Shown here: positions 16,578 to 26,213 of the stretch, piece by piece
How the letters are laid out: every line of letters begins with the position of its first letter
Position numbering within the stretch: the first letter of the stretch is position 1
Assembly: GCA_017459865.1 (NCBI GenBank)
Contig: JAFUCD010000029.1
Span: 124,001 to 188,000, forward strand
DNA length: 64,000 bases
Reading direction: 5' to 3'
From: Oscillospiraceae bacterium
GTDB taxonomy: Bacteria > Bacillota_A > Clostridia > Oscillospirales > Oscillospiraceae
The notes under the pieces: generated by a model
What the model was told of the DNA's origin: nothing
Database searches by the model: none
Seen by the model: the letters and a program-made list of their open reading frames with translations, nothing else
Position numbers and translations under genes: made by a program

Positions 16578-17644
16578 TTTCGGATCACCTCGACTGCGGC
16601 GTCAGCATAGTCCTCCGCCGCGGTAAAGCGTTCATACAATCCATCGGAGATCACAAGCGAGCCGTCCTCCAGCACCAGCAGAAAATCAAACCCTTCATGT
16701 GACTGCCAAAATTCCGCCGCGCGTTCGGGACCCATGACGAACAGCGCCGTGGACAGCGCATCGCACATCGTGCCCGAGGAGCCGACGATGGTCGCGGACA
16801 CGACACCGCTGTGCGCGGGTCTGCCGGTCGCGGGATCGAGGATGTGCCAATAGACCTCGCCGTTCTGCTCAAAATAGCGCTCGTAACCGCCGGAGGTAAT
16901 GACCGCCTGGTCGACCACCTCGATCACGCCGACGTAGCCCTCGCCGTTCGGATCCTGCACGGCGATGCGCCAGGGCGAGCCGTCCTCCTTCGTGCCGAGC
17001 ACCTGCACGTTTCCGCCAAGACTGATCATGCCGGAGGTCACGCCGGCATCCCGAAACGCCTGCATCACCTGATCGCCGGTGTAGCCCTTGGCGACGCTGC
17101 CGAGATCGATCTCCATCCCCTCCGGGAGCGTCACAGTCCCCGCAGCGTCGTCCAGCTCCACGCGGGCATAGTCCACATGCTCCAGCAGCGCGGCGATCGA
17201 CGCGTCGTCCGGTACCTGATATTCCCCCGTCGTGAAGCCCCAGGTGCGCAGCACGGGATAGACGGAGATATCGAGCGCCCCGTCCGTCTCAGCGCAGAAT
17301 TCCAGCGCCTGCCGCAGCAGCGTCTGTGTGTCCTGTGAAAGCGGCACGGCCCCGCCCTGCGCGTGGTTCACGGCATAGATCTCGCTCTCGGGATCCGTCA
17401 CGGACAGTAGTCCCTCAAGCTCGATGATCCGTGCCACCGCCGCGTCGCAGGCCGCCTTGCCGTTCTCCCCCTTGGGGGTGAGCTCCATGACCGTGTCCAT
17501 GGCAAAAACCGTGCGCGAGGCACCCGACGCGACGGGCTCCGTCTGCTCCGGAACCACGATCCCGCGGTCGCAGCCGCCCAGGCAAAGAAGCAGGATCAGC
17601 GTCAAAATCATCCAGTTTTTTCTGCGCAGAAAACGCATACTCAT
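16574..17644 (-). CDS. apbE: ApbE, FAD:protein FMN transferase lipoprotein
   Basis: Covalently attaches FMN to threonine residues of exported or membrane redox proteins. From the chosen ATG it has 356 residues. A lipoprotein signal with lipobox CLGGC comes first, then the ApbE core: AMDTVMEL, SVAKGYTGDQ, SLGGNVQVLG, HILDPATGRPA and a late SSGTMCDALSTALFVMG. Several ATGs cluster at the start. AAAGG overlaps the first, so the one at 17644 fits best. First gene of the operon. No flavinylation target (Rnf, Nqr or FMN-bind protein) is encoded in the window. Confidence 0.94.
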   Translation of the reverse strand: MSMRFLRRKNWMILTLILLLCLGGCDRGIVVPEQTEPVASGASRTVFAMDTVMELTPKGENGKAACDAAVARIIELEGLLSVTDPESEIYAVNHAQGGAVPLSQDTQTLLRQALEFCAETDGALDISVYPVLRTWGFTTGEYQVPDDASIAALLEHVDYARVELDDAAGTVTLPEGMEIDLGSVAKGYTGDQVMQAFRDAGVTSGMISLGGNVQVLGTKEDGSPWRIAVQDPNGEGYVGVIEVVDQAVITSGGYERYFEQNGEVYWHILDPATGRPAHSGVVSATIVGSSGTMCDALSTALFVMGPERAAEFWQSHEGFDFLLVLEDGSLVISDGLYERFTAAEDYADAAVEVIRK

Positions 17645-17670
17645 ACCCATACCTTTCATTTTGTTTTATT

Positions 17671-17700
17671 ATTTTAACACACAATTCCGTAGCCTTGCAA
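17671..17700 (-). promoter_or_regulatory. Promoter of the apbE operon
   Basis: Minus strand: -35 TTGCAA, 18-nt spacer, -10 TAAAAT, just upstream of apbE. Confidence 0.6.
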
Positions 17701-17778
17701 GCCAAAGCGACACAATTCATTCAGCGTTGTTCACAAATTTGCCGGGATCGAATTTGCAAAATATTCACAATTCTCGAA

Positions 17779-17807
17779 TTGACCGAGACTGTGATCCGTG
17801 TTATATT
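17779..17807 (+). promoter_or_regulatory. Promoter of marR-ABC exporter operon
   Basis: -35 TTGACC, 17-nt spacer, -10 TATATT, 44 nt before marR. Confidence 0.75.
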
Positions 17808-17813
17808 ACTCGC

Positions 17814-17826
17814 GTTAATATTTAAC
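17814..17826. promoter_or_regulatory. Candidate MarR operator
   Basis: GTTAA-TAT-TTAAC, a perfect inverted repeat beginning 6 nt after the -10 box, with a further GTTAAG half at 17830. Its position would block transcription start. An autoregulatory role for the adjacent MarR protein is inferred. Confidence 0.55.
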
Positions 17827-17850
17827 ATCGTTAAGCTTTGAGGTGATAAC

Positions 17851-18321
17851 ATGAATCCATCCTCAACACAGGCCGCTTTGATGACCTGTATGGACCGCAT
17901 GCATAAGATCCGCTTTTGGCAGACGCCCGAGGGCATGACGCCCGGAGAATGCAAGATACTGAATCTGATCTGCCATCTGGAGCGTGAAAACGGCTGTGCG
18001 GCTGTCTCCGAGCTGAGCAAGGTGACGGGGCTGAAGAGCGCCTCGATCTCCCGCACGATGAACGCGCTGGAGGAAAAAGGCATGATCACGCGCTCGATCG
18101 ACCCGAAGCACCGCAGGAACGTGCTCGTGTGCGCGACCGAATCCGGTCGTGCGGCGGATCAGAAGCAGCAGGACGCGGTCTGCGCCTATTGGGACGCGGT
18201 ATTCGCGCGCCTCCCGGACGCGGACGTATCCGAGCTGCTCCGGATCTGGAACGAGGTCATCGACGCGATGGAGACCGTTCTGGAAGCGCAGCGCTCTGCC
18301 CCCGAGGAGGACGCCACATGA
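17851..18321 (+). CDS. MarR-family transcriptional regulator
   Basis: A 156-residue winged-helix regulator. The recognition region VSELSKVTGLKSASISRTMNALEEKGMI and wing DPKHRRNVLVCATE are typical of MarR. GAGGTGATAAC precedes the ATG. Its stop overlaps the ATG of the first ABC half-transporter (ATGA), so it is the first gene of the exporter operon and probably represses it in response to a ligand carried by the pump. Confidence 0.92.
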   Translation: MNPSSTQAALMTCMDRMHKIRFWQTPEGMTPGECKILNLICHLERENGCAAVSELSKVTGLKSASISRTMNALEEKGMITRSIDPKHRRNVLVCATESGRAADQKQQDAVCAYWDAVFARLPDADVSELLRIWNEVIDAMETVLEAQRSAPEEDAT

Positions 18322-20483
18322 AGAATCTGTTTCGATTTTTGTCCCACTCGCTCTGGGCGGTCGGGCTGGTCGTGATCCTGCTCATCGTGCAGGCCTATTG
18401 CGATCTGTCTCTGCCGAACTACACGAGCGATCTGCTGAACGTCGGTCTGCAGCAGGGCGGCATCGCTGACGCCGTGCCGGAAACGATCCGGGCAGCGTCG
18501 CTGTCTGATTTGGAGCTGCTCATGCCAGACGAAGACGCCGCCGTCGTGGAGGCCGCTTACGGAGCGGCGGACGCGGACGGCGTGCGCGCGCTGAACGCCG
18601 ACGCCGACCGCGAGCAGCTCAGCATCCTGCTCGGTATCCCCGAGAGCATGGTGCTGCAGATGCAGACCGATCCCGAGGCGGTGATGGATCTTGACCAGCT
18701 GCGCGCCGCGCTGGCAAGCGGCATGGTCACAAAGGAGCAACTGCTTGCGCAGATGACGGAGCCGATGGAGCAGCTCTCCGAGCTCACAGACACGTATGTC
18801 AAGCAGATCGCCGTGCAGTATGTCACGGCGGAATACGAGGCGCAGGGCGTCGAACTGACGAAGGTGCGCAATGACTATCTCTGGTCCGTCGGCGGCAGGA
18901 TGATCCTCATGAGCCTGATGATGGCGATCGCCTCGATCGCGGTCGGCTACATCGCCTCGCGCGTCTCCGCCGGCGTCGGACGGGATCTGCGCGAGCAGAT
19001 GTATCGGCGCATCCTCTCATTTTCCAGCGCGGAGATGGAGCGGTTTTCCACCGCCTCGCTCATCACGCGCGCCACGAACGACATCCAGCAGATCCAGATG
19101 GTGTCGGTCATGATGCTGCGCATGGTGCTCTATGCCCCGATCCTCGCGATCGGCGGCATCATCAACGTGGTCCGGACCGGCTCCGGCATGGGCTGGATCA
19201 TCATCCTCGCCGTTGTGATCCTCTCGGCGCTGGTCGGCATCCTGATGGCAGTCGCGATGCCGAAGTTCAAGCAGATGCAAAAGCTGATCGACCGGCTGAA
19301 TCTCGTCGCACGCGAGATCCTCTCGGGCGTTATGCCGATCCGCGCGTTCCACCGCGAGCAGCACGAGGAGGCGCGCTTTGACAGGGCGAACACGGATCTG
19401 TATTCCACCCAGCTGTTCACCAACCGCGCCATGACCTTCATGATGCCGATCATGATGCTCGTGATGAACGGCATCTCCGTGCTGATCGTCTGGGTCGGCG
19501 GGCACCGTGTGGACGCGGGCGTGATCCAGGTCGGCGACCTGACGGCGTTCATCACCTATTCGATGGTCATCGTAATGGGCTTTTTGATGCTCTCGATGAT
19601 CTCGATCCTGCTGCCGCGCGCCGGCGTCGCCGCAGACCGCATCCAGGAGGTGCTCGTTACCGAGCCGCGGCTGCGCGATCCCGACGAGGCGCGCGACCGC
19701 ATGGTGCAGCATCCGCGCGGCATCGTTTGCTTCACGGACGTAAGCTTTGCCTACCCCGGCGCGGAGGATCCGGCGCTGAGCCATATCAGCTTTGTGGCAA
19801 GGCCCGGCGAGACCACCGCGATCATCGGCTCCACGGGCTGTGGCAAGTCTACGCTTCTGAATCTCATCCCCCGCTTCTACGACGTGACGAGCGGGTCGGT
19901 GACGATCGACGGCGTGGATGTGCGCAGGCTGACGCAGCACCGGCTGCACGACCTGATCGGCTATGTGCCGCAAAAGGGCATGCTGTTTTCCGGAACGGTG
20001 GAGTCAAACCTCAAGTTTGCCGGCGACACCGTCACCGACGCCGACATGACCCGCGCCGCCGAGATCGCGCAGGCCTCGGGCTTCATCGCCGAGCGCGCCG
20101 ACGGCTATCAGTCGGAGATCAGCCAGTCCGGCACGAACGTCTCGGGCGGGCAGCGGCAGCGTCTGAGCATCGCGCGCGCCATCGCCAAGAACCCGAAGAT
20201 CTATCTCTTCGACGATTCGTTCTCGGCGCTCGATTACCGCACGGATCTGGCGCTTCGCAAGGCGCTGAGTGAACAAACCGGTGACAGCACCGTGATCATC
20301 GTCGCGCAGCGCATCTCGACCGTGCTGCACGCGGACCAGATCCTCGTCATGGAGGACGGACGCATCGTTGGCCGCGGCAGGCACGAGGAGCTGCTGCAGT
20401 CCTGCAGGACCTATCGCGAGATTGCCGAGAGCCAGCTCTCTGAAGCGGAGCTCTCCGGCGCGCAGAAAGGAGGCGATGTCTGA
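18318..20483 (+). CDS. ABC exporter half-transporter, degenerate catalytic site subunit
   Basis: Fused membrane-ATPase protein of 721 residues, the first half of a heterodimeric exporter. Helix 1 (about residues 12-32) is followed by an unusually large insertion of about 130 acidic residues, presumably extracellular, before helix 2. The nucleotide domain has Walker A GSTGCGKS near 504, signature SGGQRQR near 608 and Walker B IYLFDDS near 628. The catalytic Glu after Walker B is replaced by Asp, as in the non-hydrolysing site of TM287/288-type exporters. The start overlaps the marR stop, with GAGGAGG upstream. The next gene supplies the partner. Confidence 0.93.
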   Translation: MKNLFRFLSHSLWAVGLVVILLIVQAYCDLSLPNYTSDLLNVGLQQGGIADAVPETIRAASLSDLELLMPDEDAAVVEAAYGAADADGVRALNADADREQLSILLGIPESMVLQMQTDPEAVMDLDQLRAALASGMVTKEQLLAQMTEPMEQLSELTDTYVKQIAVQYVTAEYEAQGVELTKVRNDYLWSVGGRMILMSLMMAIASIAVGYIASRVSAGVGRDLREQMYRRILSFSSAEMERFSTASLITRATNDIQQIQMVSVMMLRMVLYAPILAIGGIINVVRTGSGMGWIIILAVVILSALVGILMAVAMPKFKQMQKLIDRLNLVAREILSGVMPIRAFHREQHEEARFDRANTDLYSTQLFTNRAMTFMMPIMMLVMNGISVLIVWVGGHRVDAGVIQVGDLTAFITYSMVIVMGFLMLSMISILLPRAGVAADRIQEVLVTEPRLRDPDEARDRMVQHPRGIVCFTDVSFAYPGAEDPALSHISFVARPGETTAIIGSTGCGKSTLLNLIPRFYDVTSGSVTIDGVDVRRLTQHRLHDLIGYVPQKGMLFSGTVESNLKFAGDTVTDADMTRAAEIAQASGFIAERADGYQSEISQSGTNVSGGQRQRLSIARAIAKNPKIYLFDDSFSALDYRTDLALRKALSEQTGDSTVIIVAQRISTVLHADQILVMEDGRIVGRGRHEELLQSCRTYREIAESQLSEAELSGAQKGGDV

Positions 20484-22303
20484 TGGCACCCAGAAGAGGA
20501 CCCCACCGCGGTCCCGGCGCCCCGGTGGAAAAGCCGAAGGATTTCAAAGGCACCATCCGCAAGCTCATCCGATACATGGGCGCATATCGCATCGCCCTGA
20601 TCGCCGTGATCATCTTCGCCATCGGCTCGACGGTCTTCAACGTCATCGGCCCGAAGATCCTCGGCAACGCGACGACCGAGCTCTTTGAAGGTCTGATCCG
20701 CAAGCTCACCGGGCAGGGCGAGATCGACTTCGGCAGGATCGGCGCGATCCTGCTGGGACTCATGGGACTCTATGCGCTGAGCGCGCTTTTGAGCTTCGCG
20801 CAGGGCTGGATCATGACCGGCATTTCCCAGAAAATGAGCTATCGCATGCGCCGCGATATCAGCGAGAAGATCGACCGCATGCCGCTCGGCTATTTCGAAT
20901 CGAACAAGACCGGCGACGTGCTTTCGCGCATCACGAACGACGTCGACACGCTCGGGCAGTCCCTGAACCAGAGCATCACGCAGCTCATCACCTCCGTCTG
21001 CACGCTCATCGGCACGGTCGTGATGATGCTCACGATCTCCCCGCTGATGACGCTCATCACGCTCATAATCCTGCCGGTCTCCGTCGCGCTGGTCGCGATC
21101 GTCGTGAAGATCTCGCAGAAGCACTTCTACGCCCAGCAGCATCACCTCGGCGAGATCGACGGGCAGATCGAGGAGACCTTCACCGGGCACAACATCGTCA
21201 AGGCCTTCAACCGCGAGGAGCGGGAACTGGAGGAATTTCGCCGGACGAACGACAAGCTCTACACCTCCGCGTGGAAAAGCCAGTTCCTCTCCGGTCTGAT
21301 GATGCCGATCATGAATTTTGTCTCGAACCTCGGCTATGTCGCCGTCGCAGTCGCGGGTGCGATGCTCGCGGCGAAGGGCACCATCACGATCGGCGATATC
21401 ACGGCCTTTATCCAGTATGTCAAGCGCTTTACACAGCCGATCACGCAGCTCGCGCAGGTGTCTAACATGCTGCAGTCCATGGCTGCCGCGGCGGAGCGCA
21501 TCTTCCTCTTCCTCGACGAACCCGAGGAGATCCCGGAGACGGTCTCCCCCGTGCCCGCAAGCGTTGTGGACGGGCGCATCTCGTTTGACCATGTGCGCTT
21601 CGGCTATGACAGCGAGAAGCCCGTCATCCACGACTTCAGCTGCGAGGTGCAGCCCGGGCAGATGGTCGCGATCGTCGGTCCGACCGGCGCGGGCAAGACC
21701 ACGATGGTGAAGCTGCTCATGCGCTTTTATGACACCGACTCCGGCGACATCCGCCTGAACGGACACAGCGTGCGCGACTTTGCACGCGGCGATCTCCGGC
21801 AGAGCTTCGGCATGGTGCTGCAGGACACATGGCTGTTCCACGGCACGATCATGGAGAACATCCGCTACGGCAGACTCGACGCGACCGACGCCGAGGTCAT
21901 CGCCGCTGCCAAGGCCGCGCGGGCGCACCGCTTCATCCGCTCTCTCCCCGGCGGCTATCAGATGGAGCTGAACGAGGACGCGACGAACATCTCGCAGGGA
22001 CAGAAGCAGCTGCTGACCATAGCCCGCGCGATCCTCGCGAACAACCCGGTGCTGATCCTCGACGAGGCGACCTCCAGCGTCGACACGCGCACGGAGCGGC
22101 TCATTCAGGCGGGGATGGCGAATTTGATGAAGGGACGCACCACCTTTGTGATCGCGCACAGGCTCTCCACGATCCGCGACGCGGATCTGATCCTCGTCAT
22201 GCGCGACGGCGATATCGTCGAGCAGGGCGACCATGAGACGCTGCTGCGGCAAAACGGCTTTTACGCCGAGCTTTATAATTCTCAGTTTGAGGACGTCGGA
22301 TAA
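20483..22303 (+). CDS. ABC exporter half-transporter, catalytic subunit
   Basis: A 606-residue partner of the preceding protein. The membrane domain spans about residues 30-330. Walker A is GPTGAGKT near 398 and Walker B LILDEATSSVD near 523 keeps the catalytic Glu. The signature is the non-canonical ISQGQKQ near 502. A normal Glu here plus a deviant signature complements the Asp and normal SGGQ of its neighbour, as expected for a heterodimer with one active site. The ATG shares one base with the previous stop (TGATG). Likely a drug or lipid exporter controlled by MarR. Confidence 0.94.
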   Translation: MAPRRGPHRGPGAPVEKPKDFKGTIRKLIRYMGAYRIALIAVIIFAIGSTVFNVIGPKILGNATTELFEGLIRKLTGQGEIDFGRIGAILLGLMGLYALSALLSFAQGWIMTGISQKMSYRMRRDISEKIDRMPLGYFESNKTGDVLSRITNDVDTLGQSLNQSITQLITSVCTLIGTVVMMLTISPLMTLITLIILPVSVALVAIVVKISQKHFYAQQHHLGEIDGQIEETFTGHNIVKAFNREERELEEFRRTNDKLYTSAWKSQFLSGLMMPIMNFVSNLGYVAVAVAGAMLAAKGTITIGDITAFIQYVKRFTQPITQLAQVSNMLQSMAAAAERIFLFLDEPEEIPETVSPVPASVVDGRISFDHVRFGYDSEKPVIHDFSCEVQPGQMVAIVGPTGAGKTTMVKLLMRFYDTDSGDIRLNGHSVRDFARGDLRQSFGMVLQDTWLFHGTIMENIRYGRLDATDAEVIAAAKAARAHRFIRSLPGGYQMELNEDATNISQGQKQLLTIARAILANNPVLILDEATSSVDTRTERLIQAGMANLMKGRTTFVIAHRLSTIRDADLILVMRDGDIVEQGDHETLLRQNGFYAELYNSQFEDVG

Positions 22304-22309
22304 CACGAT

Positions 22310-22347
22310 CAACAGGCTGTACAGTAATGAAGCTGTACAGCCTGTTG
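22310..22347 (+). terminator. Terminator-like hairpin after the ABC exporter, lacking its T-run
   Basis: Perfect 15-bp stem CAACAGGCTGTACAG / CTGTACAGCCTGTTG with an 8-nt loop, 6 nt after the stop codon. It is followed by GAGACTGTC rather than T's. The missing tail CTGTACAGCCTGTTTTATT appears 430 nt downstream on the other side of the repeat element, suggesting the element entered this terminator. Confidence 0.75.
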
Positions 22348-22780
22348 AGACTGTCAAAAAACTATGCTGCTGGTTCCCGAAACAGAGCAGCGGGGGAGCT
22401 GCGTCGGAATGACTTGCGCAAGTCACCATAAGAGGCAGAACCTCTTATGGATGACGGCGAAAGTCATTCCTCCTTCACCAACATGCACAGGCGTGTGCAT
22501 GTTGGAAAGGAAGACCGGGGAAGCGTGTGAAAAGACCCCAAATCTTTGATTTGGTCGGTCGTTCCATGCGTAAGCTGATATGGAGCCGGTGCGCGCAAGC
22601 GCAGCTGCGGAATGGAGCGCGCCCGGTCTGACGTTAAGGCCCGCCTCGAGTCAAATCCGGTCGTCGCCGCAAATCGCTTGAAAACCATGGGGTTTTCAAG
22701 CGATTTGCTGTTTGCACAGCAAACATATCCGCGACTGCGAAGCTTGTCAAAAATGTCCGTCAAGGACTGTTTTGACAAGC
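22348..22780 (+). repeat. Structured intergenic repeat element, long copy (non-coding)
   Basis: About 430 bp with no convincing ORF, built almost entirely of inverted repeats. The ends are imperfect terminal repeats (GACTGTCAAAAA left; TTTTGACAAGC right). The core shared with the copy at 32277-32482, in opposite orientation, includes GAAACAGAGCAGCGGGGGAG near the left end. It also includes a perfect 18-bp hairpin at 22669-22708 (GCAAATCGCTTGAAAACC arm), a TGTTTGC/GCAAACA hairpin at 22709-22725 and the hairpin at 22741-22781. This copy carries about 235 extra bp (22400-22635) with further stems at 22406-22470, 22426-22450 and 22478-22505. The 14 bases CTGTACAGCCTGTT occur on both flanks. No transposase is encoded. 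Best described as a MITE-like element; a structured RNA is an alternative. Confidence 0.85.
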
Positions 22781-22865
22781 TGTACAGCCTGTTTTATTGC
22801 CGCGGGCATCCGAAAGCACAAAGGATGCCGTGCCGAACGGTCGATGTTTTGTCCAACATTCCTTA

Positions 22866-22894
22866 TTGTAAACAGGCCCTATATCGTGTATAAT
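22866..22894 (+). promoter_or_regulatory. Promoter of glnS-uraA
   Basis: -35 TTGTAA, 17-nt spacer, perfect -10 TATAAT, 73 nt before glnS and outside the repeat element. Confidence 0.75.
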
Positions 22895-22967
22895 ATGACA
22901 GATTACGGCGTCGAAAACCGCAAGCGCTTGTTTGCGGCGCTGCGACGTCAGGAATGGAGCAGCGAGT

Positions 22968-24635
<1,668 letters not shown>

Positions 24636-24677
24636 CATACGGCGGACTCCGCCGATACAAATGAGGAGGAAAATGAT

Positions 24678-26030
24678 ATGAGTGACAAAACGATTGGGCA
24701 GCAGCCCGTGTACGACGCACGGAAGCTCGGCGCGCCGCGTATGCTGGTGCTGGGCCTGCAGCACATGTTCGCCATGTTCGGCGCAACGGTGCTCGTGCCG
24801 ATCCTCACGGGTCTTGACATCGCCACCACCCTGCTCTTCGCCGGTCTCGGCACGCTGCTGTTCCATGTGCTGACGAAGTTCAAGGTCCCCGCATTCCTCG
24901 GCAGCTCCTTCGCGTTCCTCGGCGGATACGCCGCCGTCGCGCCGCTGATCGACGGCGCTCCGAACACCGAAATGCTCCCCTACGCCTGCTTCGGCGTCGC
25001 CTGCGCAGGTCTGATGTATGTGATCCTCTCCGCGCTGTTCAAGATCTTCGGCGTGAAGAAGGTCATGCGCTACTTCCCGCCCATCGTCACGGGTCCGATC
25101 ATCATCGCGATCGGTCTCACACTCTCCTCCTCCGCGATAAACAACTGCAACGCCAACTGGCTCATCGCCGTCGTTGCGATCCTCACGGTCATCGGCTTCA
25201 ACATGTGGGGCAAGGGCATGACGAAGATCATCCCGATCCTGCTCGGCGTCCTTGTGAGCTACATCCTCGCCGTGATCATCGATCCCGCCACGCGCACAAA
25301 CGTCGCGACCTCCGTCGCGGAAGCCAAGTGGTTCGCCCTCCCCATCGTGTGGGAAAACAGCGTGTTCCATATCTTTAAGACCGGCGTGAACAGCGGCCTG
25401 CTTGTGACCGCGATCTTCACGATCATGCCGCTGAGCCTCGCTACGATGGTCGAGCACATCGGCGACATCTGCGCGATCAGCTCCACCACCGAGCAGAACT
25501 TCATGGTCGACCCCGGCTTCCACCGCACGCTCCTGGGCGACGGTCTGGCAACGACGCTCGCCTCCCTGTTCGGTGCCCCGGCGAACACCACCTACGGCGA
25601 GAACACCGGCGTGCTCGCGCTCAGCCGCGTGTATGATCCCCGCGTGATCCGCATCGCCGCCTGCTTCGCGATCATCGTCTCCTTCTGCCCGAAGTTCGCG
25701 GCGCTCATCTCCGCGATGCCCACCGCCACGATCGGCGGCGTCAGCCTTGTGCTGTACGGCATGATCTCCGCCGTCGGCGTCCGCAACGTGGTCGAGAACA
25801 AGGTCGACTTCACTAACACCCGCAACGTCATCATCGCGGCGCTGATCCTCGTGCTCTCCATCGGCATCAACTACTCCGTCGGCAACATCCAGATCTCGGA
25901 GCACATCAGCCTCTCGGGTCTCGCGGTCGCGTCTCTCGTCGGCATCCTGCTCAACGCGATCCTGCCCGGCAAGGACTATGAGTTCGTGCAGGAAGAGCAG
26001 GGCTCTACCTCGGTCGACTTCAAGGTCTGA
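24678..26030 (+). CDS. uraA: Uracil permease, NCS2 family
   Basis: Membrane nucleobase:cation symporter with 450 residues and about 14 hydrophobic segments. It shows the NCS2/UraA signatures: LGLQHMFAMFGATVLVP in helix 1, the GSSFAFLGGYAAV segment and GAPANTTYGENTGVLALS with the conserved Glu. GAGGAGGAAAATGAT precedes the ATG. It is likely cotranscribed with glnS and followed by a strong terminator. No pyrimidine biosynthesis genes or PyrR leader are adjacent. Confidence 0.93.
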   Translation: MSDKTIGQQPVYDARKLGAPRMLVLGLQHMFAMFGATVLVPILTGLDIATTLLFAGLGTLLFHVLTKFKVPAFLGSSFAFLGGYAAVAPLIDGAPNTEMLPYACFGVACAGLMYVILSALFKIFGVKKVMRYFPPIVTGPIIIAIGLTLSSSAINNCNANWLIAVVAILTVIGFNMWGKGMTKIIPILLGVLVSYILAVIIDPATRTNVATSVAEAKWFALPIVWENSVFHIFKTGVNSGLLVTAIFTIMPLSLATMVEHIGDICAISSTTEQNFMVDPGFHRTLLGDGLATTLASLFGAPANTTYGENTGVLALSRVYDPRVIRIAACFAIIVSFCPKFAALISAMPTATIGGVSLVLYGMISAVGVRNVVENKVDFTNTRNVIIAALILVLSIGINYSVGNIQISEHISLSGLAVASLVGILLNAILPGKDYEFVQEEQGSTSVDFKV

Positions 26031-26056
26031 TCCGGAACCGAACATCGAAGGATTTT

Positions 26057-26090
26057 CGCCCGTCTCAGTTTTTTGAGACGGGCGTTTATC
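26057..26090 (+). terminator. Terminator of glnS-uraA
   Basis: Perfect 11-bp stem CGCCCGTCTCA / TGAGACGGGCG with a 6-nt T-rich loop, followed by TTTATC. Confidence 0.88.
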
Positions 26091-26127
26091 ATTTCATTTT
26101 TTTATGAGAACATTTCCTATTTTCTAA

Positions 26128-26156
26128 TTGAAAGATCCGCTCCAATCGGGTAAGAT
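26128..26156 (+). promoter_or_regulatory. Promoter of the aminotransferase gene
   Basis: -35 TTGAAA, 17-nt spacer, -10 TAAGAT, 58 nt before the chosen start. Confidence 0.65.
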
Positions 26157-26213
26157 AGCTTCAGGAGCCGGTCCGCCGGAGAGAAACGGATCGGAGAAAT
26201 GGAGGGAAAAACC

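Noticed and set aside
20411..22429. 672-codon minus-strand frame opposite the second ABC half-transporter
   Set aside because: Antisense shadow of a gene with intact Walker and signature motifs; no ribosome site or homologous motif.
22464..22893. Short open frames of 90-105 codons inside the long repeat element
   Set aside because: They run through hairpin arms, lack ribosome sites and are not conserved in the second copy.
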